In this document: one piece after another, positions 28,254-35,270 of the stretch
How the letters are laid out: each line of letters begins with the position of its first letter
Numbering within the stretch: the stretch's first letter is position 1
NCBI RefSeq assembly: GCF_016862955.1
Contig: NZ_BONY01000016.1
Coordinates: forward strand, 62,001-126,000
Length of the DNA stretch: 64,000 nt
Direction: 5' to 3'
Origin: Rhizocola hellebori
GTDB taxonomy: Bacteria; Actinomycetota; Actinomycetes; Mycobacteriales; Micromonosporaceae
Notes under the pieces: generated by a model
Database searches by the model: none
What the model saw: the letters and a program-made list of their open reading frames with translations, nothing else
Told to the model about the DNA's origin: nothing
Program-made: the position numbers and the translations under genes

Positions 28254-28712
28254 CTAGCCGCCGAAGTAGAGCGGGAACCAGCCGCTACCGTCCGGATAGA
28301 ACAGTTGGGTGAGCCCGTTGAACCAACCGAAGCGCCCGTAGGTGCCGTTGCTCGGGGCGTTGTGCTGGACGCCGTAAGATGCCGGCCCGTAATCGGTTGC
28401 CAGGATCCTGCTGCCGCCGAAGTATCCGACCACGCCGTCGGTTGCCGTAGCTGTCTGGATGTAGGCGTTGCTGCCCTCGGGAAGCCAACCACTGACGTAG
28501 CTGAGGTTGCCGTTGATGAGGCTTCGCATCGCGGCGCGGCCGTAGAGCCCGTAGGGCGTCGATGACTCCTGCAGGTAAGCCTCAAGCGGACCGTAGGGTG
28601 TGGCCAAGGGCCTGCTGGGCACGCCGGAGTCCGCTTGGGCCGCGGCTGGCACATACGACGCGGCGCACGCCGCCAACAACACAATCATCACCCGAGCTAA
28701 CATGTCACGCAT
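28254..28712 (-). CDS. Small secreted protein of unknown function
   Basis: A 152-residue exported protein with a Sec signal peptide (about 1-28, ending PAAAQADS). The mature part is rich in Gly, Tyr and aromatic residues (TPYGPLEAYLQESSTPYGLYG, YGRFGWFNGLTQLFYPDGSGWFPLYFGG). No family is recognised. The ATG is supported by GGGAGG five bases upstream. Codon 5 is the rare TTA, which in many actinomycetes ties translation to late growth. A small dyad ACTGA-TCG-TCAGT sits just upstream of the ribosome site. Confidence 0.75.
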   Translation of the reverse strand: MRDMLARVMIVLLAACAASYVPAAAQADSGVPSRPLATPYGPLEAYLQESSTPYGLYGRAAMRSLINGNLSYVSGWLPEGSNAYIQTATATDGVVGYFGGSRILATDYGPASYGVQHNAPSNGTYGRFGWFNGLTQLFYPDGSGWFPLYFGG

Positions 28713-28784
28713 GTCGACCTCCCTGGACTGATCGTCAGTGGTCGATATAGTAGCTCGCCTATCTCTGGCTTTCCAGCCCGGTTC

Positions 28785-29444
28785 TTAGAGCCCGTTGGAG
28801 TGCGAGGTGATCCAAGCGCCGATGCGCCGCAACAGCTCGGGCGGGGCCGCATTTTCGGCGTGGCCGAAGCCCTTCTCGACCCACAGCTCCTTGGGCTCCT
28901 TGGCCGCGTCGTAGAGCTGATGGGCGTGCTCCAGCGGGAAGTAGGCGTCGGCGTCGCCGTGCACGACCAAGAGCGGCGCGGGCGAGATCAGTGGTGCGAC
29001 CGCGTGCGGCGGCTCCGGCAAGGGATCCCAGCCGCCTTTTGCTATCCGGGTACCGAGCGCGACCCGCCCGACGAGCCTCCCCAACCGCTTCTCGACCACC
29101 CAGTGCACCCGCCGCATCGGGGTCGTGCCGCGGTAGTACCAGCGGCCCGGCCCGCTGACCGAAACCACCGCGGCCACGCCGCGCCGCAAGGCCGCGTGCC
29201 GGACGGCCACCGAGGCGCCCATGGAGAAGCCGACTGTGACCACCCTCGCGTAGCCCAGCTTGCGCGCCCAGGCCACGGCCGCTTCAAGATCCAGGATTTC
29301 GCGATCACCGACTGTCGAACGCCCCGCTGAGGAGCCATGCCCGCGGAAGTCGAAACTGACCACTCCGCCGAAGTCGGTGAGGATCGACGCGGCCCGCCTT
29401 ACCGCCGGGCGCCGCCATGAGCCGGTGAAGCCGTGTGCCACCAC
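28785..29444 (-). CDS. Alpha/beta hydrolase
   Basis: A predicted esterase or lipase-like hydrolase of about 219 residues. Oxyanion loop VAHGFTGSW, nucleophile elbow GFSMGAS, and the late acid and base in VVHGDADAYFP and KGFGHAENA are all present. The earliest usual start codon is GTG at 29444, but the frame stays open for about 20 more codons (RWVLISAHHDQSAGDLAI), which look like the missing first strand; the true start may be non-canonical. It closely follows the monooxygenase-like gene on the same strand. Confidence 0.83.
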   Translation of the reverse strand: MVAHGFTGSWRRPAVRRAASILTDFGGVVSFDFRGHGSSAGRSTVGDREILDLEAAVAWARKLGYARVVTVGFSMGASVAVRHAALRRGVAAVVSVSGPGRWYYRGTTPMRRVHWVVEKRLGRLVGRVALGTRIAKGGWDPLPEPPHAVAPLISPAPLLVVHGDADAYFPLEHAHQLYDAAKEPKELWVEKGFGHAENAAPPELLRRIGAWITSHSNGL

Positions 29445-29504
29445 GATCGCCAGGTCGCCAGCCGATTGATCGTGGTGGGCCGAGATCAGTACCCATCGGA
29501 GGTC

Positions 29505-29798
29505 TTAAGCAAGGACATCGATGAAGTGCTCTACCACCGGGGGCGCGGCGAAATATGGACCGATCAGCCCGCGCCACACGTTGAAGCGCTCGGTGTTGCG
29601 GAAGTTCTCGATGTGGGCATCAATCGAGTCCCATTCCACAAGAAGGACGAAGCTTGACGGAGACTCGACGCCTCTGGTCATCCGCACGCTTCGGCAGCCC
29701 GGGGTGGTGGCCAACGCCTCGTGACCTTTGCCATAGGCCACGGCGAAGGCCTCCTCCTGCCCGGGTAACACATCTATGAGAGCTACCTCCAGAACCAT
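29505..29798 (-). CDS. Antibiotic biosynthesis monooxygenase (ABM) domain protein
   Basis: A dimeric alpha/beta-barrel protein of about 97 residues: MVLEVALIDVLPGQEEAFAVAY at the N-terminus, then GCRSVRMTRGVESPSSFVLLVEWDSIDAH and FRNTERFNVWRGLIGPYFAAPPVVEHF. Such proteins range from quinone monooxygenases to heme-degrading enzymes, and this one has no diagnostic residue. Starts at 29810 and 29852 are also in frame; 29798 is preferred because conservation begins there, though no clear ribosome site supports any of them. The alpha/beta hydrolase gene lies directly downstream. Confidence 0.78.
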   Translation of the reverse strand: MVLEVALIDVLPGQEEAFAVAYGKGHEALATTPGCRSVRMTRGVESPSSFVLLVEWDSIDAHIENFRNTERFNVWRGLIGPYFAAPPVVEHFIDVLA

Positions 29799-29863
29799 GC
29801 CGGGGATCATTTCACGACCCGGCACGCCGCCACTGGGGAGGATGGTGAACAATACTGGTGTAA

Positions 29864-29999
29864 CGGGAGGGGAGTATTCCCTCGCGGCGGTGTCGTCAGC
29901 ACGGTTTCACTCCAGCTAGCTGGGGTGTTCCCGGCACCGTCGGTCGTCGGGGAGGCTGCGCGAGAGCGCAGGCAGCGGCGGGAGAGACCTCCGGGGCCA
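29864..29999 (+). promoter_or_regulatory. yybP-ykoY (Mn2+) riboswitch
   Basis: The leader of the terC gene has hallmarks of the yybP-ykoY class: GGGGAGTA at 29869-29876, TCGTCAGCACGG near 29892, GGCACCGTCGG near 29933, and a closing GAGAGACCTCCGGGG near 29983. The flanking GGGAGG and CCTCC segments can pair to close the three-way junction. This class binds Mn2+ and commonly switches on TerC-type metal exporters in actinobacteria. The boundaries are estimated by eye. Confidence 0.82.
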
Positions 30000-30025
30000 T
30001 TTGATGCTGCCTACCGGAGGTTACC

Positions 30026-31039
30026 GTGCACGTGTCCACGCTGGTGTGGGGAGTCACTCTCGGCGGTCTGATCGCCGTCCTGCTCATCGATCTGCTGATC
30101 ATCGGTCGCAGACCCCACGAACCCTCGTTCCGCGAAGCGACCAGCTGGGTCGTCTTTTATGTGCTGCTCGCGGCAGCCTTCGGCACCTGGATCTGGATGA
30201 GCTACGGCCACCAGTACGGGCAGGAGTTCTTCGCGGGCTGGCTGACCGAGTACAGCCTGTCCATCGACAACCTTTTCGTGTTCGTGATCATCATGAGCCG
30301 GTTCAAGGTGCCGCGGATCTATCAGCAGAAGGTGCTGCTGATCGGCATCGTGCTGGCGCTGGTGATGCGCGGCATCTTCATCGCCGCGGGCGCCGCCCTG
30401 GTGACCCGCTTCGTCTGGGTTTTCTACCTGTTCGGCCTGTTCCTGATCTACACGGCGTGGACGTTCACGCGGCAGGGCGAAGCCGACGACTCGGACTTCA
30501 AGGAGAACCTGCTCATCCGCTGGTCACGCCGGGTGCTGCCGATCAGCAAGGACTACGACGGGGCGAGGCTGACCACCCACACCTCGGCCGGCAAATGGAT
30601 CTTCACGCCGATGCTGATCGTGATGATCGCCATAGGCACCACCGACCTGATCTTCGCGCTCGACTCGATCCCGGCCATCTTCGGGCTCACCACCGAGCCG
30701 TACCTGGTCTTCACCGCCAACGTGTTCGCGCTGATGGGTCTGCGGCAGCTCTACTTCCTGCTGGGCGGGCTGCTCGATCGGCTGGTCTACCTCAACCTCG
30801 GTCTGGCGGCGGTGCTCGGCTTCATCGGGGTGAAGCTCATCCTCACCGCTCTCGCCGAGAACAACGTGCCGTTCATCAACGGCGGCGAGCCGATTCCGGG
30901 CGTGCCACACATCAGCATCCAGGTCTCGCTCGCCGTGATCATCGGCATTCTGGGCATAGCGACCATCGCCAGCCTGATCAAGTCTTCGCGCGATGCGAAG
31001 AAGGCCAAGGCGTCAGTCGACGCGGTGGATGCCGACTAG
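30026..31039 (+). CDS. TerC-family integral membrane protein, probable manganese exporter
   Basis: A 337-residue membrane protein with about nine helices. Conserved charged residues within the membrane mark TerC proteins: EYSLSIDNLFVF near 69-80, MRGIFI and TTDLIFALDSIPAIFGLT near 205-222. Members export Mn2+ or load metal into secreted enzymes. GTG at 30026 follows CGGAGG. The yybP-ykoY riboswitch directly upstream strongly supports a manganese role. The stop lies 17 bases inside the convergent NlpC/P60 gene end, giving a 27-base overlap (31013-31039). Confidence 0.92.
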   Translation: MHVSTLVWGVTLGGLIAVLLIDLLIIGRRPHEPSFREATSWVVFYVLLAAAFGTWIWMSYGHQYGQEFFAGWLTEYSLSIDNLFVFVIIMSRFKVPRIYQQKVLLIGIVLALVMRGIFIAAGAALVTRFVWVFYLFGLFLIYTAWTFTRQGEADDSDFKENLLIRWSRRVLPISKDYDGARLTTHTSAGKWIFTPMLIVMIAIGTTDLIFALDSIPAIFGLTTEPYLVFTANVFALMGLRQLYFLLGGLLDRLVYLNLGLAAVLGFIGVKLILTALAENNVPFINGGEPIPGVPHISIQVSLAVIIGILGIATIASLIKSSRDAKKAKASVDAVDAD

Positions 31040-31669
31040 GGTTTCCCGCCGCTCCTGCGGCATCGGCTCCTCGACCACGAATCCCTTGTCGCCACAGGCG
31101 TGCAGGATCTGATCGGGGCCGGTGACGAAACCGACGTGGGTGACCTTCTGCGGCTTCGCCGAGAAGAAGTAGAGGTCGCCCACGCGTTCTTCTCCGGCCG
31201 CCACGGGCGTGGTGGCTCGGGCCTGGTCGTCGGCGTCGCGCGGCATGGTGCGACCCACCCTGCGAAACGCCAGATGCACCAGTCCTGAGCAGTCGATGCC
31301 GTGCGAGGTCAAGCCGCCCCAGACATATCGGGTCCCGATCCAGCCGCGCGCCACCTCCAGCACATCGTCGAACCGGAGCTGCTCCACCGGCAGCCAGCCC
31401 GGATAGCCGCGCGGATCGAGCTTGGCGGCGGGCTGCGCGGTCGCCACCACCCGGGCCCAGCCGTCGCTGATCTCCTCGATCAGCACCGGCTCGCCCTGCA
31501 ACAGCTGCGTGAGCACACCGTCGTAGTAACGCCCGACATCGTCCAAACCGGACGCCCACGCCTGCGGATCGCTTTGTGCCGCAAGGGCTGCCGCGTCGAT
31601 GCTGGGCCGCGGTGCGTCGGGCCGGCGCCAGAGCGTGGCAACGGGGGCGCTGACGGTCGCCGTGATCAT
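31013..31669 (-). CDS. NlpC/P60 peptidase, YkfC-like murein peptide hydrolase
   Basis: A 218-residue cysteine peptidase that probably cleaves gamma-D-Glu-diamino acid bonds in murein peptides. The N-terminal half looks SH3-like (EPVLIEEISDGWARV, GYPGWLPVEQL). The NlpC/P60 domain has Cys127 in IDCSGLVHLAF, His178 in THVGFV and His190 in ILHACG. No signal peptide is present, which favours cytoplasmic recycling. The ATG overlaps the epimerase stop (ATGA), so the two are coupled. This pair copies the Bacillus YkfB/YkfC logic. Confidence 0.88.
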   Translation of the reverse strand: MITATVSAPVATLWRRPDAPRPSIDAAALAAQSDPQAWASGLDDVGRYYDGVLTQLLQGEPVLIEEISDGWARVVATAQPAAKLDPRGYPGWLPVEQLRFDDVLEVARGWIGTRYVWGGLTSHGIDCSGLVHLAFRRVGRTMPRDADDQARATTPVAAGEERVGDLYFFSAKPQKVTHVGFVTGPDQILHACGDKGFVVEEPMPQERRETLVGIHRVD

Positions 31670-32811
31670 AGGTCGATCCCCAATCCAGGAGTGTCGGGCA
31701 GCACCACCGTGCCATTGATGTATCTGAGTCCACCTTGGAGCGGCGACTCGCTGAGCCACCAGGCCGCGTCGAGATCGCTCACCACACTGGTCGGGTAGGC
31801 CGCGACCAGGCTGGCCGCCGCACCGAGCCCGACCGGCCCTTCCATCATGGACCCGACACACGTACCCAGCCCGTGTGATTCGGCCAGGACCAAAAGAGTC
31901 CTTGCCACGCCCAACCCGCCGCACTTGGCGAGCTTCACGTTGACGAGGTCGGCTGCGCGCCGGCGGATCACCTCGACCAGGTCACGAAGCCCGAAAACGG
32001 ACTCGTCCGCCATAATCGGAATGTCGACGCGCTGCGACACGTGCGCGAGCCCGTCGAGGTCTTTGGCGGCCACCGGCTGCTCAACGAACTCGACCGGCAG
32101 ACCCTCCTCGGAAATGCCGTTGATGATGCGGATAGCCTCGCGCGGAGTCCAGCCCTGATTGGCGTCCAGGCGCACCTTGGCTGCGCCGCCCACCGCGTCG
32201 CAGACCGCCCGGATCCGGGCCAGGTCACCCTCGGCGTCGGTGCCCACCTTCACCTTGAGGACCCGAAACCCTTCCGCCACACGCTCTTTCGCCGCCGCCC
32301 CCAGCGCCTCCGCCGCCCCGGCCGCCAACGTCACATCCGTCGCCACCACCACGCCACGCCCCGGCCCCGCGCCAGCGCCGTCGCCATCAGCCGCGCTGTT
32401 TGCCGCCGCGCTGGAGGTGGCGGCGGTGATGGCGGGGGCGCCGAGGAGGCGGGGGAGGGGGATGCCCAGGCGGCGGGCGGCCAGGTCGTGCAGGGCCACG
32501 TCCACGGCCGCCTTGGCGGCTTCGTTGCCCACCACGGCTTTCGCGACTATCGCGCAGTTGGCGTTGAGGTCGTCCGGGTCTCGGCCGATCAGCCGCGGGC
32601 CGATCATCTCCTCCACGGCGGCCTGGGAGCCGGCCATGTTGGCGCCGGTGACCGCCCAGACCTGGGGCGCTTCCCCGAAGCCGGACCGGCCGTCGCTATC
32701 GATCACCTCGACCAGCAGGGAGTCGACCGAGGTGGCCCGGCGCAGCGAGGTCACGAAGGGGGTGTGCAGGGGAGCGGAGAACCGGTGAGTCCGGATGGCA
32801 GCGATGGGCAC
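31666..32811 (-). CDS. Dipeptide epimerase of the enolase superfamily (L-Ala-D/L-Glu type)
   Basis: Epimerises the D-Glu of L-Ala-D-Glu from cell-wall peptides so that it can be degraded. The catalytic barrel shows Lys186-x-Lys188 (LKVKVG), Asp216 (DANQGW), Glu244 (EFVEQP), Asp269 (ADES) and Lys296 (KLAKCGG), the full set for 1,1-proton transfer. Residues 131-157 form an Ala/Gly/Asp insertion (ATSSAAANSAADGDGAGAG) absent from usual members. GTG start, 4 bases after the serine hydrolase stop. Substrate specificity is inferred from its YkfC-like neighbour. Confidence 0.9.
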   Translation of the reverse strand: MPIAAIRTHRFSAPLHTPFVTSLRRATSVDSLLVEVIDSDGRSGFGEAPQVWAVTGANMAGSQAAVEEMIGPRLIGRDPDDLNANCAIVAKAVVGNEAAKAAVDVALHDLAARRLGIPLPRLLGAPAITAATSSAAANSAADGDGAGAGPGRGVVVATDVTLAAGAAEALGAAAKERVAEGFRVLKVKVGTDAEGDLARIRAVCDAVGGAAKVRLDANQGWTPREAIRIINGISEEGLPVEFVEQPVAAKDLDGLAHVSQRVDIPIMADESVFGLRDLVEVIRRRAADLVNVKLAKCGGLGVARTLLVLAESHGLGTCVGSMMEGPVGLGAAASLVAAYPTSVVSDLDAAWWLSESPLQGGLRYINGTVVLPDTPGLGIDL

Positions 32812-32815
32812 CGCG

Positions 32816-33610
32816 CTAGATTAACTCCTTGCGCAGCCGCCAACTGGCCTGTGCCAGCTGCCCGAGCATCGCGCAGGCCTGTGGATCGGGCAGGTCGCCG
32901 GTGGTGCACACGGAGAGGACGTAAGGGGCGGCGTCGGGCGGATAGATGACCGCGATGCTGTGCCGCACGCCGGTGACCCAGCCGTTCTTGCTCGCCATGC
33001 GGGTGCCCGGGGGCAACCCCTGCGCGAAGTCGTCGAGGTATTCCTGTGCGCACAGGATGCCGAGCATTTCGGCTGTCCGCTCGGGATCGGCGAGGTCTCC
33101 CATCGCCAGACGGCTCATCAGCGCGGCCAGGTCGGCCGCGGTGACCTCATTGGTGACGCCGAGCTCGCGTGCCGCATAGTCCTCTATGCCGCGATCGGTG
33201 TGGGAATGCACGGCTCCGGCGTCGCGCCAGACCCGGTTCACCCGGTCGTAGTCGAGCTGGCCCAGCAACAGGTTCGTCGCCAGGTTCGACGACCGCACGA
33301 TCATCCGGCGGGCGAGCCAGCGCAACGGCACGTTCGTGCCCAGCCGTTGCCACACCTCGGGATCGCCGTCCTCCTCGCTGTCGTTGGGGAACGCCTCCGC
33401 GCCCGCGGCCGCCGAGCGATGGTTGTTGTGCACCAGCACCTGCTGGTCAAGATCGGCGAACGCGCGATAGGCGGCCACCATCACGCCGACCTTCATCGTG
33501 CTTGCGGCGTAATGGGGCACATCTTCCGCGCGGGTGTAGTGAGCCGGGCCGCCGAGCGGGCCGAACCAGACAGAAGCGGTGCCGGGGAACGAATCCAGCT
33601 CTTCAATCAC
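32816..33610 (-). CDS. Class A beta-lactamase-like serine hydrolase
   Basis: A penicillin-recognising serine hydrolase of 264 residues. Ser37-x-x-Lys40 (ASTMK), Ser107-Ser108-Asn109 in place of SDN, and Lys208-Asn209-Gly210 in place of KTG are visible. No signal peptide is evident from the GTG at 33610, so the protein may be cytoplasmic and act on muropeptides rather than antibiotics. The start overlaps the YhhN stop by 8 bases. Its neighbours for murein recycling support a cell-wall role, but a beta-lactamase function cannot be excluded. Confidence 0.83.
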   Translation of the reverse strand: MIEELDSFPGTASVWFGPLGGPAHYTRAEDVPHYAASTMKVGVMVAAYRAFADLDQQVLVHNNHRSAAAGAEAFPNDSEEDGDPEVWQRLGTNVPLRWLARRMIVRSSNLATNLLLGQLDYDRVNRVWRDAGAVHSHTDRGIEDYAARELGVTNEVTAADLAALMSRLAMGDLADPERTAEMLGILCAQEYLDDFAQGLPPGTRMASKNGWVTGVRHSIAVIYPPDAAPYVLSVCTTGDLPDPQACAMLGQLAQASWRLRKELI

Positions 33611-34211
33611 GGCGCTGACGGTACCGCACCCAGCCGGTCGCGAGGAGCACCTGCGCCAGCACATAGGTGAGCATGACCCAGATAGCCGGCCCCGGCAGCT
33701 GCGCCGCATCCGCGATCTCGACCGCGAGCAGGAGGTCCGAGAGCATGAAGAGCGCGCCGCCCAGACCGACCCGCCATCCGAAGCTCGCGGACAGGATGGC
33801 CGTGCTCGCCAGCGCCAGCCCGTAGAAACTCATCGGGATGGCAAGCGCGCCAAGCCCGCTCCACAGCCAGGCCAGCCCGCCCACCAGGACGGCGCCATAA
33901 CCCAGTACCGCCAACGGTTTCGGCCGGGCGCCGTGGCGCCAGAACGTCGTGATGTAGCAGAGGTGCGCGCCGAGGAAGAGCGCCATGCCCAGCATGAACC
34001 AAAGCTCGCCGTCGGGCAGCAGCGCGATGTCGCCGGCCGCGCAGAACAGCAGCGCCGCGATGATCCCCTTCTCGGCCGGAGCCTTGCGCCACACCCAGAA
34101 CGCGAGCAGTGGCAACAGCAACGGCTTGGTCACCCACACGAGCCACGTGGTGTCGGTCGCACCCGCTACCAGGTTCAGCACGCAGAGCACGGCATAGAGG
34201 GGAAGGATCAT
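33603..34211 (-). CDS. YhhN-family membrane protein (lysoplasmalogenase-like)
   Basis: A 202-residue integral membrane protein with about eight helices and the conserved acidic pairs AAGDIALL and MLSDLLLAVE of the YhhN/TMEM86 family, whose characterised members hydrolyse the vinyl ether of lysoplasmalogens. The ATG follows GGGGAAGG (in the complementary sense the upstream leader is short). It is the first gene of the run leading to serine hydrolase, epimerase and NlpC/P60, all overlapping or nearly so. Confidence 0.85.
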   Translation of the reverse strand: MILPLYAVLCVLNLVAGATDTTWLVWVTKPLLLPLLAFWVWRKAPAEKGIIAALLFCAAGDIALLPDGELWFMLGMALFLGAHLCYITTFWRHGARPKPLAVLGYGAVLVGGLAWLWSGLGALAIPMSFYGLALASTAILSASFGWRVGLGGALFMLSDLLLAVEIADAAQLPGPAIWVMLTYVLAQVLLATGWVRYRQRRD

Positions 34212-34293
34212 CGGCGCAGCCTACACACCCGCAGGTCAGCCGCATAGCCCGCACGTGGACACCGGATCAGCCCGCTGCCGTGGGCAAGGTGCG

Positions 34294-34335
34294 CCGTCCC
34301 CGATCACGCGCGAACCGAAGCGTGATCGGGGACGG
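34294..34335 (-). terminator. Hairpin terminator after the secreted metalloprotease gene
   Basis: CCGTCCCCGATCACG (34294-34308) pairs perfectly with CGTGATCGGGGACGG (34321-34335), a 15-bp stem with a 12-base loop. It lies 9 bases beyond the protease stop. There is no strong U tract, as is common in high-GC actinomycetes. Confidence 0.75.
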
Positions 34336-34343
34336 GCGGCGGA

Positions 34344-35111
34344 TCAGTAGATGCTGTCGAGCATCAGCCAGTCGCCGGGGCCCGGGTACTGCGAACGGTT
34401 CGCGGTGTGCCCGGCCCGCAGGCAGCTGGTCTCGAACAGGTTGTGGTCAAGACCGAGCGCGTGCCCCAGCTCGTGGCAGGTGGTTTCGCGATGCCATTTG
34501 GCGTCGTTGGTGGGAATGTAGCCGGTGCCTTGATGGTCGTTGAGGTCGACCACGGCCGCGGTGATGGATAGCCCGCTGAAGGTGTAGTAGGTGCCGCCCA
34601 CCCAGCCCGTGGCGCCGAAGTCGCCGTCGTAGACGTCGACGCAATGAGCGCTGCTCGGGCATGAATAGCTGAAACGGTATCCGGAGTCGATGGCGGTGGA
34701 CTCGTTCCACTTGACCACTGATTCGTAGACAGGCCAAAGGGAACCGGTGTGGTCGAGGAAGTAGACCGCGGGGTGGCTGCCGATCCAGTGATATCTGTTG
34801 ATGCCGCACAACCGGGCGAGGGCGTATGCGCCCTGGATGCTGCAATCGACTTCGGCGGGGGAGACCTTCGCGCTCGCCGGGTCGATCAGACCGGCGACGC
34901 CGGCCGCTTTGAGTTTGCGGTAAAGGCCGGCTGTGCCGACGCCTTGCGCCGGGGTCCAGATGGACACGGTGGTGGTGCCGTCCGGGTTGTTGACGACGGC
35001 GCGTACTTCTTCGTAGGACATGGACGGCGGGGGTGCGGCCGCCGCAGGCCCGGCGGTGGCGACCAGAGCGAGAACGGTGGCAACGGCCACAGTCAAATAG
35101 GGGTGCCTCAT
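34344..35111 (-). CDS. Secreted snapalysin/matrixin-like zinc metalloprotease
   Basis: An exported small metalloprotease of 255 residues. Signal peptide about 1-26 (TAGPAAAAPPPS); a propeptide-like segment follows. The zinc site CHELGHALGLDHN matches HExxHxxGxxH, and the tail CLRAGHTANRSQYPGPGDW lies where the family turn occurs. No LysR regulator, usual beside snapalysin, is seen. No ribosome site precedes the ATG; instead a 7-bp hairpin lies directly at the start, which may regulate translation. Confidence 0.87.
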   Translation of the reverse strand: MRHPYLTVAVATVLALVATAGPAAAAPPPSMSYEEVRAVVNNPDGTTTVSIWTPAQGVGTAGLYRKLKAAGVAGLIDPASAKVSPAEVDCSIQGAYALARLCGINRYHWIGSHPAVYFLDHTGSLWPVYESVVKWNESTAIDSGYRFSYSCPSSAHCVDVYDGDFGATGWVGGTYYTFSGLSITAAVVDLNDHQGTGYIPTNDAKWHRETTCHELGHALGLDHNLFETSCLRAGHTANRSQYPGPGDWLMLDSIY

Positions 35112-35112
35112 T

Positions 35113-35129
35113 CCGCTGATGCTCAGCGG
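35113..35129 (-). promoter_or_regulatory. Hairpin at the protease start codon
   Basis: CCGCTGA-TGC-TCAGCGG (35113-35129) is a perfect 7-bp inverted repeat that ends one base before the protease ATG, where a ribosome site would be expected. It could be an operator half-pair or a translation-blocking hairpin. Confidence 0.45.
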
Positions 35130-35166
35130 CGAATCTATTTGTTTTCTATACCGCAGCTATGCCGTG

Positions 35167-35184
35167 CCCGGCGCATGCGCCGGG
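35167..35184. terminator. 18-bp perfect palindrome after typA
   Basis: CCCGGCGCATGCGCCGGG is perfectly self-complementary and lies 86 bases beyond the typA stop, on the path from typA to the protease promoter. It could act as a terminator or protein site. A further GC-rich stem is possible near 35204-35235. Confidence 0.45.
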
Positions 35185-35270
35185 GTGGGGGAGCACGGAC
35201 CTTCGTCGCCGCCCGGGAGGATGCGGCGGGCGACCACGACGGACCGGCGTATATAAGGGTTTTGAAGCTT

